A stretch of 64,000 nucleotides of DNA from Cubamyces lactineus (Eukaryota; Basidiomycota; Agaricomycetes; Polyporales; Polyporaceae): contig JACDTU010000036.1 of assembly GCA_022376465.1 (NCBI GenBank), positions 1 through 64,000 on the forward strand, written 5' to 3'. Shown piece after piece: positions 34,855 to 47,127 of this stretch (position 1 is the stretch's first letter; the number at the start of each line of letters is the position of its first letter). Under the pieces are notes generated by a model. The model saw nothing but the letters and a program-made list of their open reading frames with translations, was not told the DNA's origin and searched no databases. The position numbers and the translations under genes were made by a program.

Positions 34855-35325
34855 TTTACGGTAGCGTATCTCCGGTACACTACAACACTTTAGAAAACCA
34901 CTTGCGCAATATTGAGCTGCGTCGGCAATCTATGGCAAAGGGTAGTCCATAGTACATTAGTCAGAACAACAGACCTCAGTGCGTGCCGAACTCATCAGGA
35001 GAAAGCCTGCCGTTGTGTACATGTGTGCCATCGACGGCTCGCAGTACCTATCCTTGTAGTCAGCATAGCGCACATGCACCACCAATTACTTGTTCAACCG
35101 TACACTCTTTCGTATGACATTGCCGTGCACGTTTGGGTGTGCGTCATTCATCAGGCACAGGAGTTGGTCACTGCCACCCCCGCGATATGTTCGATCGATC
35201 AGCATCAATTACCCTAATGAAGTCAGCATCAGCCACAGGATGTTGCAAGGACCGTGCATATGCCAAGTACTTTCACCAAGAACCTACGAGCACCACCCAG
35301 AATACGCGCGAGTGCCCTCTCTGCC
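34855..35325. other. Intergenic, nothing recognised
   Basis: No supported gene. Confidence 0.45.
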
Positions 35326-35855
35326 CTAATACATCGCCGGAATCTCGAACCCACCGCCCATGATCTCTACGGCATCCGGAATCTCGATGAAATCCGATGC
35401 CTTGACATCATACTTGTCGCAGAGCCATTGTGCCACTCTACGAACGATCCTGAACATCAGTAGCACAACGTTAATACAAGAAGCTTACGGGATGTACTCG
35501 TAAGGCCACCAACCATCCTCACCGGCGGGTCACCCCACGAACAGATTGTCCTGGGCCCCCTTGAGCCCCAATGGCGGCCACAAGGTTATCCCAGCGCAGT
35601 TCGGCCCCTCGACTATCGTAAAACCGATCTCCACGAGGGCCTGTGCATCGTCAGATCGCACAAGATGCTGAAGACGATAGAAAACGAGATACGTACACGG
35701 ATGAACATGTCGAAGTCTGCACGACCCGCCGCCGCCCGTCTGTTGTCTCCGATCACGCTTTGAATTCCCTACAAACGCGTGAGTATATTAACTACTTGTA
35801 CACCTGCAGCACTCACGATGTATAGAACCGTTTTCAAGGCATACTTCGGGAGCAT
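35326..35855 (-). pseudogene. Small hypothetical gene (paralogue of 55160), one nonsense codon
   Basis: ATG 35855 (MLPKYALKTVLYI) is followed by three introns at the same places as in the 55160 gene, and by exons reading GIQSVIGDNRRAA, ALVEIGFTIVEG, DGWWPYEYIP and KASDFIEIPDAVEI, with the stop at 35326. At 35530-35532 a TGA stands where the paralogue has a tryptophan codon (PWPTGKDG), a single G-to-A change. Splice sites are otherwise intact. The protein would be about 130 residues; family unknown. Confidence 0.6.
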
Positions 35856-36960
35856 TGTGAGCGTCCGGTTGTGTGTGAGCGTCCGTAGGCAGTGGGTGTG
35901 GTGAGAGAGCGCGTCGCGCGCGTGGGCGTCAGAGAGCGCGTCGCGTCGTTTCGCGTTACAGCGCCGGCGTCACCGTCAATTCATGACCTCTGTACAATGT
36001 CAGTATCCTCGGCACCTACCGTTCTTGCTCATCCTGGTAGTGATCAGCGAGAATGTACGTCGCGCACACTGGGGACATGCCTGCAACGCCGGGTACCTCG
36101 CACACGACCTTTACAAGCGTGTACCCTCACCCGTACATGTATTCACCCACAAGCTGCATGCTCACCTCTGCATGAATGAATTTCGCGCGTTCGAGATGAC
36201 TGCAATGCGCCCCTCCTCTCTTCCACATTCGCATTCGCGTTCATTGTATCAGAACGCTATATCGTAAGCCCCTCCCGCCAGATACGTGAATACACCACAC
36301 CAATCAATCCATTGAAGACCTTGCAGGAATCTTGAACCCCGCGCGCGCGAACGTCCTTTGCATACCAAACATCCGACTGATTTGCTAGCGTTGCGCGCCT
36401 GGACCATGTCGCAGCACATTCGCTGTTGAGTCTGGTTCACCTCCTACATATGTCAGCAAAATGCTTTTGATTCACTCCTTTCGCCTGTCACAGAGCGTGC
36501 TGTACTGCGGTTAGCGAACACACTAGGCCTGGCGGAAGCCCTCGCGAGGGTCGCGCACATGCAGCGTGCAATCAACCCAGCTGTTTTACGTGCCGAGGTA
36601 TGCGCCACCACCGTCCTGTTATCCTATGCGATCACACTTTAAATTCCCCACAAACACGTCAGTACACCATCCATCCGCCCACATACAGCACTCACTGGAT
36701 ATTGAACTGTTTTAGAGCATACATTGGGAGCCATCGTAGGCGTGCAATTGCTTGGGTAGACGTAGGAGTGTGCTGAGAGCGCGTCGCACGGCTTCGCATG
36801 GGCATCTGAGCGTGCGTTGCGCGTTTGCGCGGCGCGGGCAATGTCGTTTTACATGACCTATGCAAAATTTCAGTATCCTCAACACATTCTTCCCAACTGA
36901 TCTTACTCGTATTCGCGGTTCCTTGCCACAGCGCGTGTCGGGCAGACCGGTGAACCGTGT
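35750..36960. repeat. Direct duplication, about 35750-36080 and 36630-36960
   Basis: Matching strings include GATCACGCTTTGAATTCCC versus GATCACACTTTAAATTCCC, GAGAGCGCGTCGC in both, and CAGTATCCTC in both. Most differences seen are C/T or G/A. Confidence 0.5.
36640..36730 (-). pseudogene. Third, heavily decayed copy of the small hypothetical gene
   Basis: The minus strand reads MYALKQFNIQ then a GTGAGT donor, matching exon 1 of the 35855 and 55160 genes. The next exon start GGAATTTAAAG has TAA where the paralogue has CAA, and further stops follow. Confidence 0.45.
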
Positions 36961-37782
36961 CTTTCGCCATAGCGCGGACCCAACGTCAGGTACCCTTGGA
37001 ACGCGTACCCTGCGCGATATGTCAAAGCAGTCAACTGATAGCGAATAGCACCGCCGCGCGCGAAGCTTGAGCCGTGTACTTGGACCTACATGCAGAGGCG
37101 CCCTCACAGGGCTGTCATCCTTCCTTTTCCTTCTCCACACAGATCCGGCAGACCTTCGTCTTATACCTGTAGGCGCGCTCGCGCTGAACGTATACGTTCA
37201 TCATCCTCTACGACGTCGTCCAATGCCTAGTTGCCGCCATTCCCCTCATCCACCTATGTCCCATCGAGGACGCGCTCATCGCTGAGTGACAGACGTCCGC
37301 ATCACATGGCGGCTCGGCTTCCGCCTTATTGAGCCCTTCCTCTACGGCAGCTGGAACCTCCAACGGCAGGAAGCGCAGGCAGGTTGCGAATGTTGGCAGA
37401 AGCGGGCGAGGACCTAGCGAGCATACCAGTCAGCTTGCCAGTCGTCGGCCGATACTTGGAGGACAACGGGGACGTGGAGATGATGCGTGTCGTCGACCAT
37501 GCGCTCGTCCCGCGCGACTTTGAACGGCTCTGCCGGAAGGCTCAAGGCACGTCAGCGGGGTAACCATAACCGCCGCGGGACAACATCCGCGCACGGCGCG
37601 CGGTACTTGACACCTGCGCGTGAGCCTAGGAGATTGGGGGCTAGCGACGGGCACATACCGAGCACCCCATCCATTCCACTCCACCTATTCTGATCGCGCG
37701 TGGGGATCTGCGAGCTCAAGACCATGTCAGATGCGCTCCGTACTTGTTGCTCCTTTGTCTAGCCATACTACACTCATGTACG
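36731..37782 (+). other. Mostly non-coding; one unassigned reading frame at about 37395-37562
   Basis: A plus-strand frame reads LASIPVSLPVVGRYLEDNGD...DHALVPRDFERLC and then a stop. It looks protein-like, but no start, homologue or splice partner was identified. Confidence 0.3.
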
Positions 37783-39450
37783 TTAAACGATTTCGATCCA
37801 ATCCTTTCCCCCCTCGCGCACAACACTATACCCCATATCCCTCATCCTCATCTGCCACGGTACTCCTGCACCATTACTACTTCCCTGCACGAACTCACCG
37901 GCGGCAGCCTGTTTTCTCACCAACTTGCTGTACTTCCCCTGAGTAACCGCACGCTCTAATTTCACGCCGCAGTCGCCTTCCGCTCTGAGTCCGCTCACTC
38001 CGGCCAACACTCTTGCCGAGCTGGTTGTGGCATCATTGTCGGCAGCAAGGATGGCACGCCCTGCGCTATCGTTCTCCACGAACTCCAAGATTTCGCCTAG
38101 GCCATGCAATAAGAGCACATCGGGCCGGCGGAGCAGGATGACTCTGGCGTCGGGATCGAGTACGCCACGCTCTTCTTTGCCTCCCTCATAAGGGCGCCAC
38201 TTCGACGTCGCCTCCTGCCAGTAGCAAACAGGCCATTCGCCGTGGACTTCAGGCGGCCCGCGCCAGTGTACGCCTTCGAGATCCTGGTCGCTCACGCGGG
38301 CTCGTTTGTGAATGACCGGACCTTGGTTGTCCTGCAAGTTATGATGTAGTCAGCGCCTATCTTCCGCGCAGGAGACCCATACATACCCTATGCCAGATCG
38401 CGAAGTACACATGGTTAGGGACTTCGCGTTCCAGAATTGAGACCGGATTGTTCGACAGGGATAGAAACCGGGAACGGTCGCGGTCTTCGTACATGCGCAG
38501 TTCGTGGCCAAGGCCAGTGCAACGCAAGTCTTTCACTCGGACGAAGATCGTGTCCTGCAGGCCGATATCGACGTTCGCGGTGGGCCACGGGATCAGCTCC
38601 CATTGCCCTACGTCGAACTTCCAGTGCTCGAATGGAGACGTCGCCATCTTTAGGCAGGCCTCCTGGATCCAAGGGTGGTCGTCGAGGCGTATGTGAGTAT
38701 GTTGGGACAGATGGATCTTCGTCTTGATAGGTAACTCGTTCTCCTAGCCCTTGCGTTAGTCATGAACTACAGGGATCATAGCCGTGTACGCACTTCGTAC
38801 CACAGGCAAATGGTGATGTCGCGCCCCCTTCGGACCTCGGGCTTCTTGCTGTCCAAGACATTGCTGACAATCTGTGGACCGCTCCGTTAGATCAAAGTAC
38901 CTTTCAGCATGTCATATACGCACCCCAAAGGGTTCCGTTGGCTTCTTGGTCTTTTTGGTATTTTTGGTAGTGCGCGCCTGTGTCTCCTTGGCCTTTCCAA
39001 CGCTTCGAGACTTCCGCGCGCGTTCCAATCTGGCCTTTCTGGCATTGACACGCTTGGTCAAAGCCTCCTCTTCGTCCTCTTGGCGCTGCTGCTCAATCTC
39101 CTCAAGCTGCTCCTCCGATGGCCCCCATTGGGTGGGGAAATGAGCACGCTTGCAACCGAGGCACTAGAGGAGAGTTAGCTTCACATTGCACCCGTCTAAT
39201 ATGCTCATCCTTACTATCATCGCCCATGCCCCTGCGTAGTCCGCTTTGTAGGTAAGCCGCGCTGTGAAGCATGCTGGAAAATGGCATCGGGGACAGATGG
39301 CGGGCTTGGCTGGAATACGTTGATTGGCCCCACGATGACAAAGCCTCTTCAGCGCGTCGCTCGCCTGTCGGCTGCCCGCGTCCACGCTGAGGAACTGAAC
39401 CCTTTTGACCACATCGCCAGGTCGTAGGTATCCTCAGTAGATAGCCATGA
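37783..39450 (-). CDS. Hypothetical protein near KDZ copy 2 (gene Y)
   Basis: Minus-strand exons: about 39450-39170 with a possible zinc-binding pair in AICPRCHFPACF; about 39170-38910, an acidic then very basic helix (EEQLEEIEQQRQEDEEEALT then KRVNARKARLERARKSRSV, coiled-coil-like); about 38850-38780; 38672-38390 (FEHWKFDVGQWELIPWPTAN); and 38337-37783, ending WIEIV-stop. GT-AG introns of about 50-60 bp separate them. The first exon lacks an obvious ATG, so the start is unresolved. A TATAAA lies about 100 bp upstream. The protein would exceed 450 residues. No known family; membership in the KDZ unit is inferred from strand and position. Confidence 0.5.
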
Positions 39451-39546
39451 CCGTACGCGGTGATTCGTGAGCGGAAGGGGAGGGAGGGGAGAGAAGGAGG
39501 GGAGAGACAACTAGGCGACAGACAAAACCTGCGCCTCAGCGACGCC

Positions 39547-39552
39547 TTTATA
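39547..39552 (-). promoter_or_regulatory. TATA box upstream of gene Y
   Basis: TATAAA on the minus strand (within GATATAAAGG), about 100 bp before the first exon of gene Y. Confidence 0.45.
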
Positions 39553-39990
39553 TCTCCGCTCGCCCCTCCCGTTCCGGAAATCCACGCGACGCCCTGCGGT
39601 TGGTCGGTTGACGGCCTTGGTTCGGCCTAGCGAAGTGTAACGGGCCTTTGAAGTTGGAAACGCGACAGCCATACGATCGCGGTCGTCGCATGTGCCATCT
39701 TTAGGTATTATTCCGCTACATGGCGCGAAGAATTCCTCGCTTGTCTTGCTCGCGCCGCCGTTTCCAAGCCATGCCTCCTTCGCGAGACCATTGCTACTCT
39801 ACGTAGGTAACGCTCTCATTCACACACATGCCATCCCACTTCTAATGTGCCATTGAGATGCTCCCCTACGCCTTTCCGTCGTGCTCGCTCGTTGAGGTCC
39901 GTTTGCGCTTGACAACGCGTACTTCCTAAAGTGCCAGAGGTACCAGTAAGGCTGAGTGGAACACTTTGTAACTATGCCCAGAACACCTAC
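39553..39990. other. Intergenic between genes X and Y
   Basis: No supported gene. A minus-strand GTAGGT donor at 39990 suggests that gene X may continue leftwards past its modelled end. Confidence 0.4.
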
Positions 39991-40986
39991 CTCATCAGCA
40001 GCTACGGCCGTGTCATCGCTTGCCGCGAGGTCAATGACCTCGACGTCGTCTTGGACTGAGCCCTGACATGATTCAGCCTATCAGCATGTCTCGGTGAACG
40101 ATTTGCCTTGCACTTACTCCGAGCCTCCGCGCCGCTACAATTTGCTCAGCGCGTGCTATCTCCTTCGCGAGACCGATGGGCAAGCGGTTCTGGTCATGTC
40201 GCACAAGCAGGAGTCGCGACTTCCCGTCGAAGACAAAGACCCGGTTGATATCTTGAAGCTTCCACTTGCACAGTTCGTTGTCCCAACGCTCGACATGAGT
40301 AATGGCCTTCGGCTCGCCGCCCTGCGGGTCTTCTCTCAGGTGCTTGATGACTTCAGTGTGGTCGGCCAGCCTGACGTGAGCACGCGGGCCGACGTTCACC
40401 TCGAAGCGACGTGCATGCGAAATTACGTTCTGCTTATAGTCCAGTGAGTGAGATTCACTTGTCTGAGGCTGGTGCTTACCTCGTTCCACGCGGTGATCGT
40501 CAGAATGTGAGCACGGGCCACCTTGGGCAACACCATCTTCTCGATCTTGGGCAGGTCGTCGTGGTCGGTGTTGAAGGCCGCAAGCTCCACGAGTTTGAGC
40601 TCGTTTCCTAGCGTGGGACAATGTTTTGTCCCTTGCAGCCGCATCAAGAAAGCGGGAGACGTGTTAGACACCTCCAACGACAAGTTGGCCAACCTCTCGA
40701 GCCTCCAATCTCCCTCCTTGACACTCCAGAAGTCCACCCACGCCGTTGACACGGGGACACGCCTCGCCAACCATGCAACTTCGCTGAGAACCAACGTGTC
40801 GCCCACCGCGGCGTCGATGTACGTGGAGTCGGGCACCATGCCGCTCTGCAACCATGAGCAGGACACCGAATAGTCAGATCATGCAAGGCTCACCATCGTC
40901 CACAGGACGAGTCGGACCTTGATGAGATACCGGGGTAGTTCGTCGTCGTGTAAAACGTCGGCGGGGTCTGCATCCATGGCTGACAT
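39991..40986 (-). CDS. Hypothetical protein near KDZ copy 2 (gene X)
   Basis: ATG 40986 opens MSAMDADPADVLHDDELPRY. Exon 2 (to about 40480) reads SGMVPDSTYIDAAVGDTLVL and LARRVPVSTAWVDFWSVKEG. Exon 3 (about 40420-40110) reads FEVNVGPRAHVRLADHTEVI and VERWDNELCKWKLQDINRVF. A small acidic exon, QDDVEVIDLAASDD, ends at 39991 with a GTAGGT donor, so the 3' end is unresolved and genes X and Y could be one gene. The pieces look like folded, conserved protein, but I recognise no family. All exons lie on the same strand as the KDZ companion genes. Confidence 0.5.
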
Positions 40987-41379
40987 CGTAGTCGTGGTGA
41001 GGGGAGAGTGGTTATGTGGATGGCAGGCTTGTCGGGCGACTTGGCGGTCGGAAGGCAAGCATCGGCGGCCAAAAAAGGTCGCGGTTTTTCAGGAACGCGT
41101 TCTCGTCCAGCCCCATCCGCCGCAAGTTATCGGTCCACCCATTGGTTCTCGTCCGCGCGATCGTTGCATTCTCGTCCTTTGCGTCGCGACCGGCGTAGGG
41201 AGATTATTTAGTCTACGAGGTCTATGTATGGCACGTTCATTGCCCTCATCCGTTTGTCCTGCCTCGCCGCTCTGCATGTAAACGACATCTATGTAACTAT
41301 GTGTTCTGAAAGCCTTTCATGCTTTCCCAATCCATCAAGTCTACTTCTTCGCCCGAGTGCCTTTACCGCCAGTGCTACA
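40987..41379. other. Intergenic, nothing recognised
   Basis: No supported gene; upstream region of gene X. Confidence 0.4.
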
Positions 41380-43359
41380 TGATCATATTGTCAGTACTTG
41401 TCATTGATGATGACACAACGCGACATACCCTGAAGCCTTGCGACCTCTCGCATTCACTTTGGCAGCTTTCGTCGTTGATGCAGTTGCCCCAGCAGCAGCG
41501 AAACGCTCTGCGTGCCTTCGTTCCTTGAGCGGAAGGGCGCTATCACACAGTATTAGCTTCTCTTGGCAGCAATGGCTTCATACTCATCAATGCCTTGCTT
41601 GCGCAGAGTGGCCCTTGTGCTGCGACGAGGGCGTGAATTCACTTCCTCTCCTGTGGGCAGTGCCGGTAACGCAGCTGTCATGGGACGTCAGAAAGGTACA
41701 TGCGGTGCATAGCGTGCAGAACCAACCGTTCGAGGTGTCTGCCTTCCGTGGTGGGAGCCTGATCGTCAGTGGCCCAACCGACTTCTCTATGTCGGCTTGC
41801 GTATAGGCCGACCCGTCTGTGACGTCTTGGGCTATCGACGCTTGCACCGGCTCTTCCGGGAGTTGCGTCAACGTCGAGTCTCCCTCCTCAAGGTTGCTCC
41901 AGCGCGTTGGTTCGCGTATAGGCATACCAACCGAGTTGGGCTGCTCCAGGGAGATGTCGCAGTCCTGTGAGCCACATTCTGCGTCCATGCCTACGATCAG
42001 GGCATCCGGGTCCGGTTCGCGTGCCATTCTCGGTGTCTGCGAGACGACGTCGTGGGTGGCGTCTACATTCGCTGGTTGACTCAAGTCCACCGGCTCGTTT
42101 TGCGCTGGGTCGCGAACCATACCGCCTTCGTCCTTCTCGATGCCAGGTGTCGCCTCTTGTGCCTGAGCCTCCGTGTACTCCGTGTGACATGCGCAACGAG
42201 CCGCTTGCACGGACGGAACACCTGCGTGCTGGTCCTGATCGTGAGGCGTCTGGTCGCGAGGAGTCGGCGTACCGCTCAGGTTGAGTGCTGCTCGATGTTC
42301 ATCAGTGATTTGACAGCGGGGCTTAAGTGTGTCACGTACCGGGGTTACATCCCTCGAGGAAGTGGAGGGCCCAGTTCATGAGGTGCGCCTCGTCCCACCC
42401 CACCTCCTTCGCTAGAGCCTGCCAGAAGTTCTCTCCTTTGCGGTCCGTGTGCTTTGCGTAGCTGTGGACATGGTGACAATGTAAAGGTTACGCATACTAG
42501 AACACAGGCGCGTACCTGAACATGATCATGTGGCCTTCTTCATTGGGACCACCGAGGACAGCGACACCGATCCAGCCGACTTCGTCCAGGAGATGTTGCA
42601 TGATGCCGTGGTACCAGGGCGAGATAGAAGGTACTTTCCTGCACGGGGCATCAGCAAGAATGCGAACACTGCGAGATGGTACGAACAGGCCTCGGGTCAC
42701 CTCGTCCTCACCACCAGCCTCCTCCAGCTCCTGTGCGAGGCGCTCTTTGTTCAACGTCTGCGCTGAGGCCGCAAAGGTGGCCTGCACTTCAGGATCAAGG
42801 TGGTGAAAGGCAGCTGCCACTACACTCCTTCTGGTTCCTACATTCCTGGGCGGGTCGGGCACCAGTTCTTGGCGAAGCGGACTTTGAGCGAACACGTCGA
42901 CGGCGCCTACGCCCCGGCGACGCTGAGGTGTCAATGCCGGAATGACCACCGAGCTGTCTGACGTCTTCTTGCGAGCATCGTAATACTTGTGCTTCTTCAG
43001 CCACTCCTTCAGATCCTGGCCAAGCGTGTCAGTGGTTGGGCCCAATGAGTTGAGACCCGACGTACCTTCTTGCGCCGTTGCATTCGCACTGTCACATCAT
43101 TGACCGATTCAGCTTTGCGACGCGAGATGAGCTTCTTGCGGTCAGCTGGAGCGTTCAACAGACGCCGCTTGAAAGTGTGTTCACTTTCTGCTGGAAGGGG
43201 GCCCTTGAATCGTTTCTGGTAGTCGGGCCAAATGATGTCCACAGCCTTGACCAATTTCTTCTGGGAATTCGCCAAGGCGTCCTGCACGTCGGGTCGTGGA
43301 TATTGCAATGCCAGCCACTCCTTTTCCTCTTCCCAGAGAATCTCGTTTTGCTTGCCCAT
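41380..43359 (-). CDS. KDZ companion protein, short type (copy 2)
   Basis: ATG 43359 (MGKQNEILWEEEKEWLALQY) begins a helical, Lys/Arg-rich N-terminus. After an intron near 43060-43014 the second exon continues with DLKEWLKKHKYYDARKK, a linker, then VPSISPWYHGIMQHLLDEVG and EEGHMIMFR (42650-42525). The next exons give KGENFWQALAKEVGWDEAHL (about 42440-42380) and a long acidic low-complexity tail (42287-41587) rich in Glu, Asp and Thr, with a final basic exon near 41400-41540 (KAAKVNARGRKASG). Total is about 500 residues. The N-terminal block is shared with the 14522 frame of copy 1. Role unknown; a partner of the transposase is possible, inferred only from linkage. Confidence 0.6.
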
Positions 43360-43646
43360 AGTTCAGAGCGTCGTCGGAGGCAGGATTGCGGCGGTCGGGA
43401 AACAGATTTGAACAGCGAGGAGGCGGAAGGCAGTCGAGTCGTCGGCGGCCACCAAAAACAAGCAGACTCATCCCCAGGCCCCCGCCCACCAAGCCCGCTG
43501 TTTGGGGCAGGCACCTTCAACCTCGATCGTAGCTGTGGCCACTCGGCTGTCGTGTGGCCGGTCGGTCAGCAGAACGTTGAATAACACGAGACATAACTAT
43601 ACAACGACTTGCTAATTACTTGCTTCCTACGAGCCCGAGATTACAA

Positions 43647-46600
43647 TTACACGAGATACGCTGTGGGGAACATTATAGGAGCAACCGGGAGCCTATGGAA
43701 ATGCGCAACAAAGTTCTCAACGTAGAAACGAATGGCCTGTTCCTGTACGTGAGTATACAATCCGACATCCCAAGGCTCTTGTCGAACAGCGCGGCAGAGG
43801 TTGGCAGGTACTTGGTCCCATCGTGTCATCAGCGTGATGAACGCACGTAAGGAAGGTATGCACTCCCGCCACTGCGGGTCACTTCCTCGCCGCCAATGAA
43901 AGTCCGTCACTTCCCTGGGGTGCGGCAGCACCGTCACGATACCAGACCGCTGCCCCCATACGGCCGATATGTCCGCCTCACGCTGCCATCGATGCATTAT
44001 CGGCCACTCGTTGCGAGGGACCATGGCACGATCGAGGGCGACCAGATCGCATCGGAAGTTGATTTCGTGCGCTTCCCATATCAAACGCATGCGCAGCATG
44101 ACACTTTGCGCGGCAAAGTTCTTGTCCACATCCATATCGTCCAGCGTGACGACCTGGGCCTCGTCGTAGGGGGGGAGGCACGCAACGCTTCCGAAGAGCC
44201 GCGCGATGGCATTCCTATCCTCATGGCGTCGTTTGGCCTTCTTCTCCTCTGACGCCTTCGCCCTGGTGGGAGGGGCATCCTTTGGGGTGTAGTCGCCCCA
44301 CAACGCCGACCTCCATTCAGCTATGGAAAGCGCCTTGCCGTCGACCGTAGGATCGAAGAGGCGCGCCCGGCAAAACTCGCGGATGCGCACCAGGTTGTGC
44401 AGATATCGGAACACCTTATCGTCTCTCCGGACGCTAGTAGGATTCGGAGCGTTGTTCGGTAGAGCAGCGGATGAAGGTACCGTGTCAAGCAGGTAGGGCG
44501 GTGGATAGAAGTACTGTACGGCCGCCGGAGATTGCTTGAGTATGCCAACGTCGCGCAAGGCTGAAGCCCAGGCATGCGGCAGATGGTAAAAGGGCGAGGC
44601 CGTGTACGTTCGAGACGGATGTTGGGCTCCTGAAGAGGAGCCGCCAGAGGGTGTGGCGCTTGACTGGCCGTCGCGCGGAGCCTAGGAACTCTGAATCGGT
44701 ATTACGTAAGCAGCAAAAGAGAGGGAATCTACTTACCGGTTTCTGGCCTCCCCGGTGCACTTTCTTGCCTCCTGTCTTTGACGCATTCTTGCTCTGTGGA
44801 CGCGCGTGGACTGGCAACGACAAATCCTTGCTGCCCACCAGGGATTCGACCCGCGCACGTTTTGACTCTGGTCCGTCCTGAGGCTGACCAGCAGTGATCG
44901 TTCGAAGGCCTTCGACTGTAGGTGCGCAAAGTTCACGGCTCACGGCGACGACCATCTGAACATCCCAATTGAATGTTAGATTCATGGCGCCAACTCGCTC
45001 GGTCGGGAGATGGTGGATGGGGACAGCCGAGGGCGTCGCGGAAAGCTCTTCCTCCACAAGTCGAATGGGTACTACTTTCCACACCTTGACATCCCTCGAA
45101 AGTGGCTGGAGGAAAAAAACAGGTACGCCTCCCGTACTAAGGAGGAGGCCGATGTCCCTTCGTTGACGAAAGCGCCCAGGACTTCGAGAACGCGCGTGCT
45201 GTAGTCCAGCGTGCTTTCGAGCCGTGGTAAGACAACACGGAGGTACACGTCCAGGCCAGCCATCTCCAAACACAGTCGCTGCACGTGCGCCGCAACTGCG
45301 ATCGAAATGTCCACGGTAGCTGGTAAAAGCCTCATCCGATCGACACACTGACGCAGGATGAGGACGAGCTGTCGACCATACTCCAATCTACGCGCAGGCT
45401 GGCCGGCAATCATGTCCAGCCGCATGATAGCTGCCTGAGCAGCGTCCTCCAACGTGTCGATGAGCTGCCCACGAATCTTGCCTAAGCCCGGCATGGCAGC
45501 CCTGTGGTCCACCTCCCAGTCTCCAGGTCGTAAAGTCCTCCACACTGCCGCGCCCAGCCTCCTTCCCTCCTCCGAATCGACACGAGGGATGCACGCCTTG
45601 TGCCACATTCCCGGAGTCAGCAACTGCGGCCAACGGGAGTATTCTCGCTCGCCCCATCGGCCGTCAGAGTAAGTCTTGATGATAGTTCGTTCGACCGGAT
45701 ACTGCGGTATCCATGTCGCGTTCGGGGAGGTTACGCACATGTCAGCAAAGCCGTCCTGAGACCCTACCAGCCCCTCGAATGGATGGGTCACCGCAGGTGC
45801 TACATGTACGTCAGCACATAGCCAGTCAATATCAAACACGATACTCACCAGGTTCATCACCGGCGTAGGGACGCAGTTCGCTCGGGTGGTCGGGTTCCGT
45901 CGCGTTTATGTCGGCCTGCACCGTGGGGCCTTGCTCATGGATGATCGGCTCTCCAGTCGCGCTCGAGGATTGGAGTGTGACCAGTGGCATTTCGACGTGG
46001 GGCGTGTCGGGCTCGTCACAAGGGGAAGCTTGCGCACTCGCCTTGTCATTGACAACGGTGTCAGGGTTGGTTGTTGACTCACTACGGAGAGGACGCACCT
46101 TGAACGAGGTATGTCTCCACCGTTGGACCTCTGCCGTACGAGGACGATCTGACAGTGGCTCCGTAGTCATCACGCCTGGACCATCTGTTGTTGTCACAAC
46201 GGTCAAAGCACCTGTCGAAGGAATGTTGGCCGCCGCGGTTGGCGCGGCATCGGATCGCAGGGGTGTTGACAAGCTTGATGCCCCACTGGTCGTCACAATC
46301 GGAATGTGGAGTACACCGCTACAAGACCGGTGCTGAGTAGATGCGGAGAGTATAGCTGGTAGACTGGGAAGGACAGCGGGCTGCATAGAGGGTGGGCGGG
46401 AGGCTCCAGGTGAGTGACCGACAGATGACCCTTCGGATTTTGCCCTTACCTCTTGTCTCGGCTCGTAGGTGTCGCTCATCGGCACTGCGACGGAGGTTGG
46501 AACTTCGGCTGGGGGCGCGGGCTGTGTAGGGGATGGGACGGCGGGACCGGGTGAGAGTCCAATGGATAACCGTTCAGATTTAACGCTGACCTCTTCTCGT

Positions 46601-47127
46601 CGCTCGTGGGTGTCGCGCATCGACGCTGCGACGGTTACCGAAACCCCGGCTTGGGGCGTGGGCTGCGTAGGGGGTGGGAGGGCGGGGCCAGGTGAGAGTT
46701 CAATCGATGACGGTTCAGATTTAACGCTGACCTCTTCTCTCCGCTCGTGGATGCCGCTCATCGGCGCCGCGATACTCCCATGGGCTCCCGCCGATTCCGA
46801 AGCCGACTCATCAGAGCTCTCGTCACTTAGTTGATGCTCCATGTACGGACGCATAGACATAGTGAGCACGCCAGAGCGAAACAGGCGTGTGCCCTGTGAA
46901 GACACCGGCTGGGACAGGATGGTGGAGATGTCGAAGGGCAAATCGTCACGCGAGGACCGGGGAAACTCCTCGTTCGACGAGGTCTCAGACTTCGGGCTCC
47001 GATTGGGAGAACGAGGACGCACCACATCGGATAACTTCTCATGATCTTCAACTGTATGATTGGGCGACGGATGCGAAGGACGAGTCGACTCTGCATCAGC
47101 TGGCAAGTGAGCACTTGTTGATGCCAT
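43647..47127 (-). CDS. KDZ companion protein, large type (copy 2)
   Basis: ATG 47127 was chosen because the open frame upstream of it is biased like non-coding leader. The N-terminal region (to about 45870) is disordered, Ser/Pro/Glu-rich, with three tandem 47-residue repeats (HERREEVSVKSE ... LSPGPA.P). Then come exons with QYPVERTIIKTYSDGRWGER and WEVDHRAAMPGLGKIRGQLI (45800-45400), a segment with VPIRLVEEELSATPSAVPIH (45100-44930), a basic linker KNASKTGGKKVHRGGQKP, and the conserved C-terminal domain (44560-43647) with YFYPPPYLLD, FCRARLFDP, ALDRAMVPR and EADISAVWG. This domain is shared with 14750-15832 of copy 1. The protein is about 1,000 residues, multi-exon, divergent from the transposase. 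No known domain was recognised; it may be a second mobility or DNA-binding factor (inference). Confidence 0.62.
46350..46761 (-). repeat. Three 141-bp coding tandem repeats
   Basis: Repeat starts are at 46761, 46620 and 46479, giving a 47-residue period inside the companion gene. The third unit is diverged. Confidence 0.75.
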
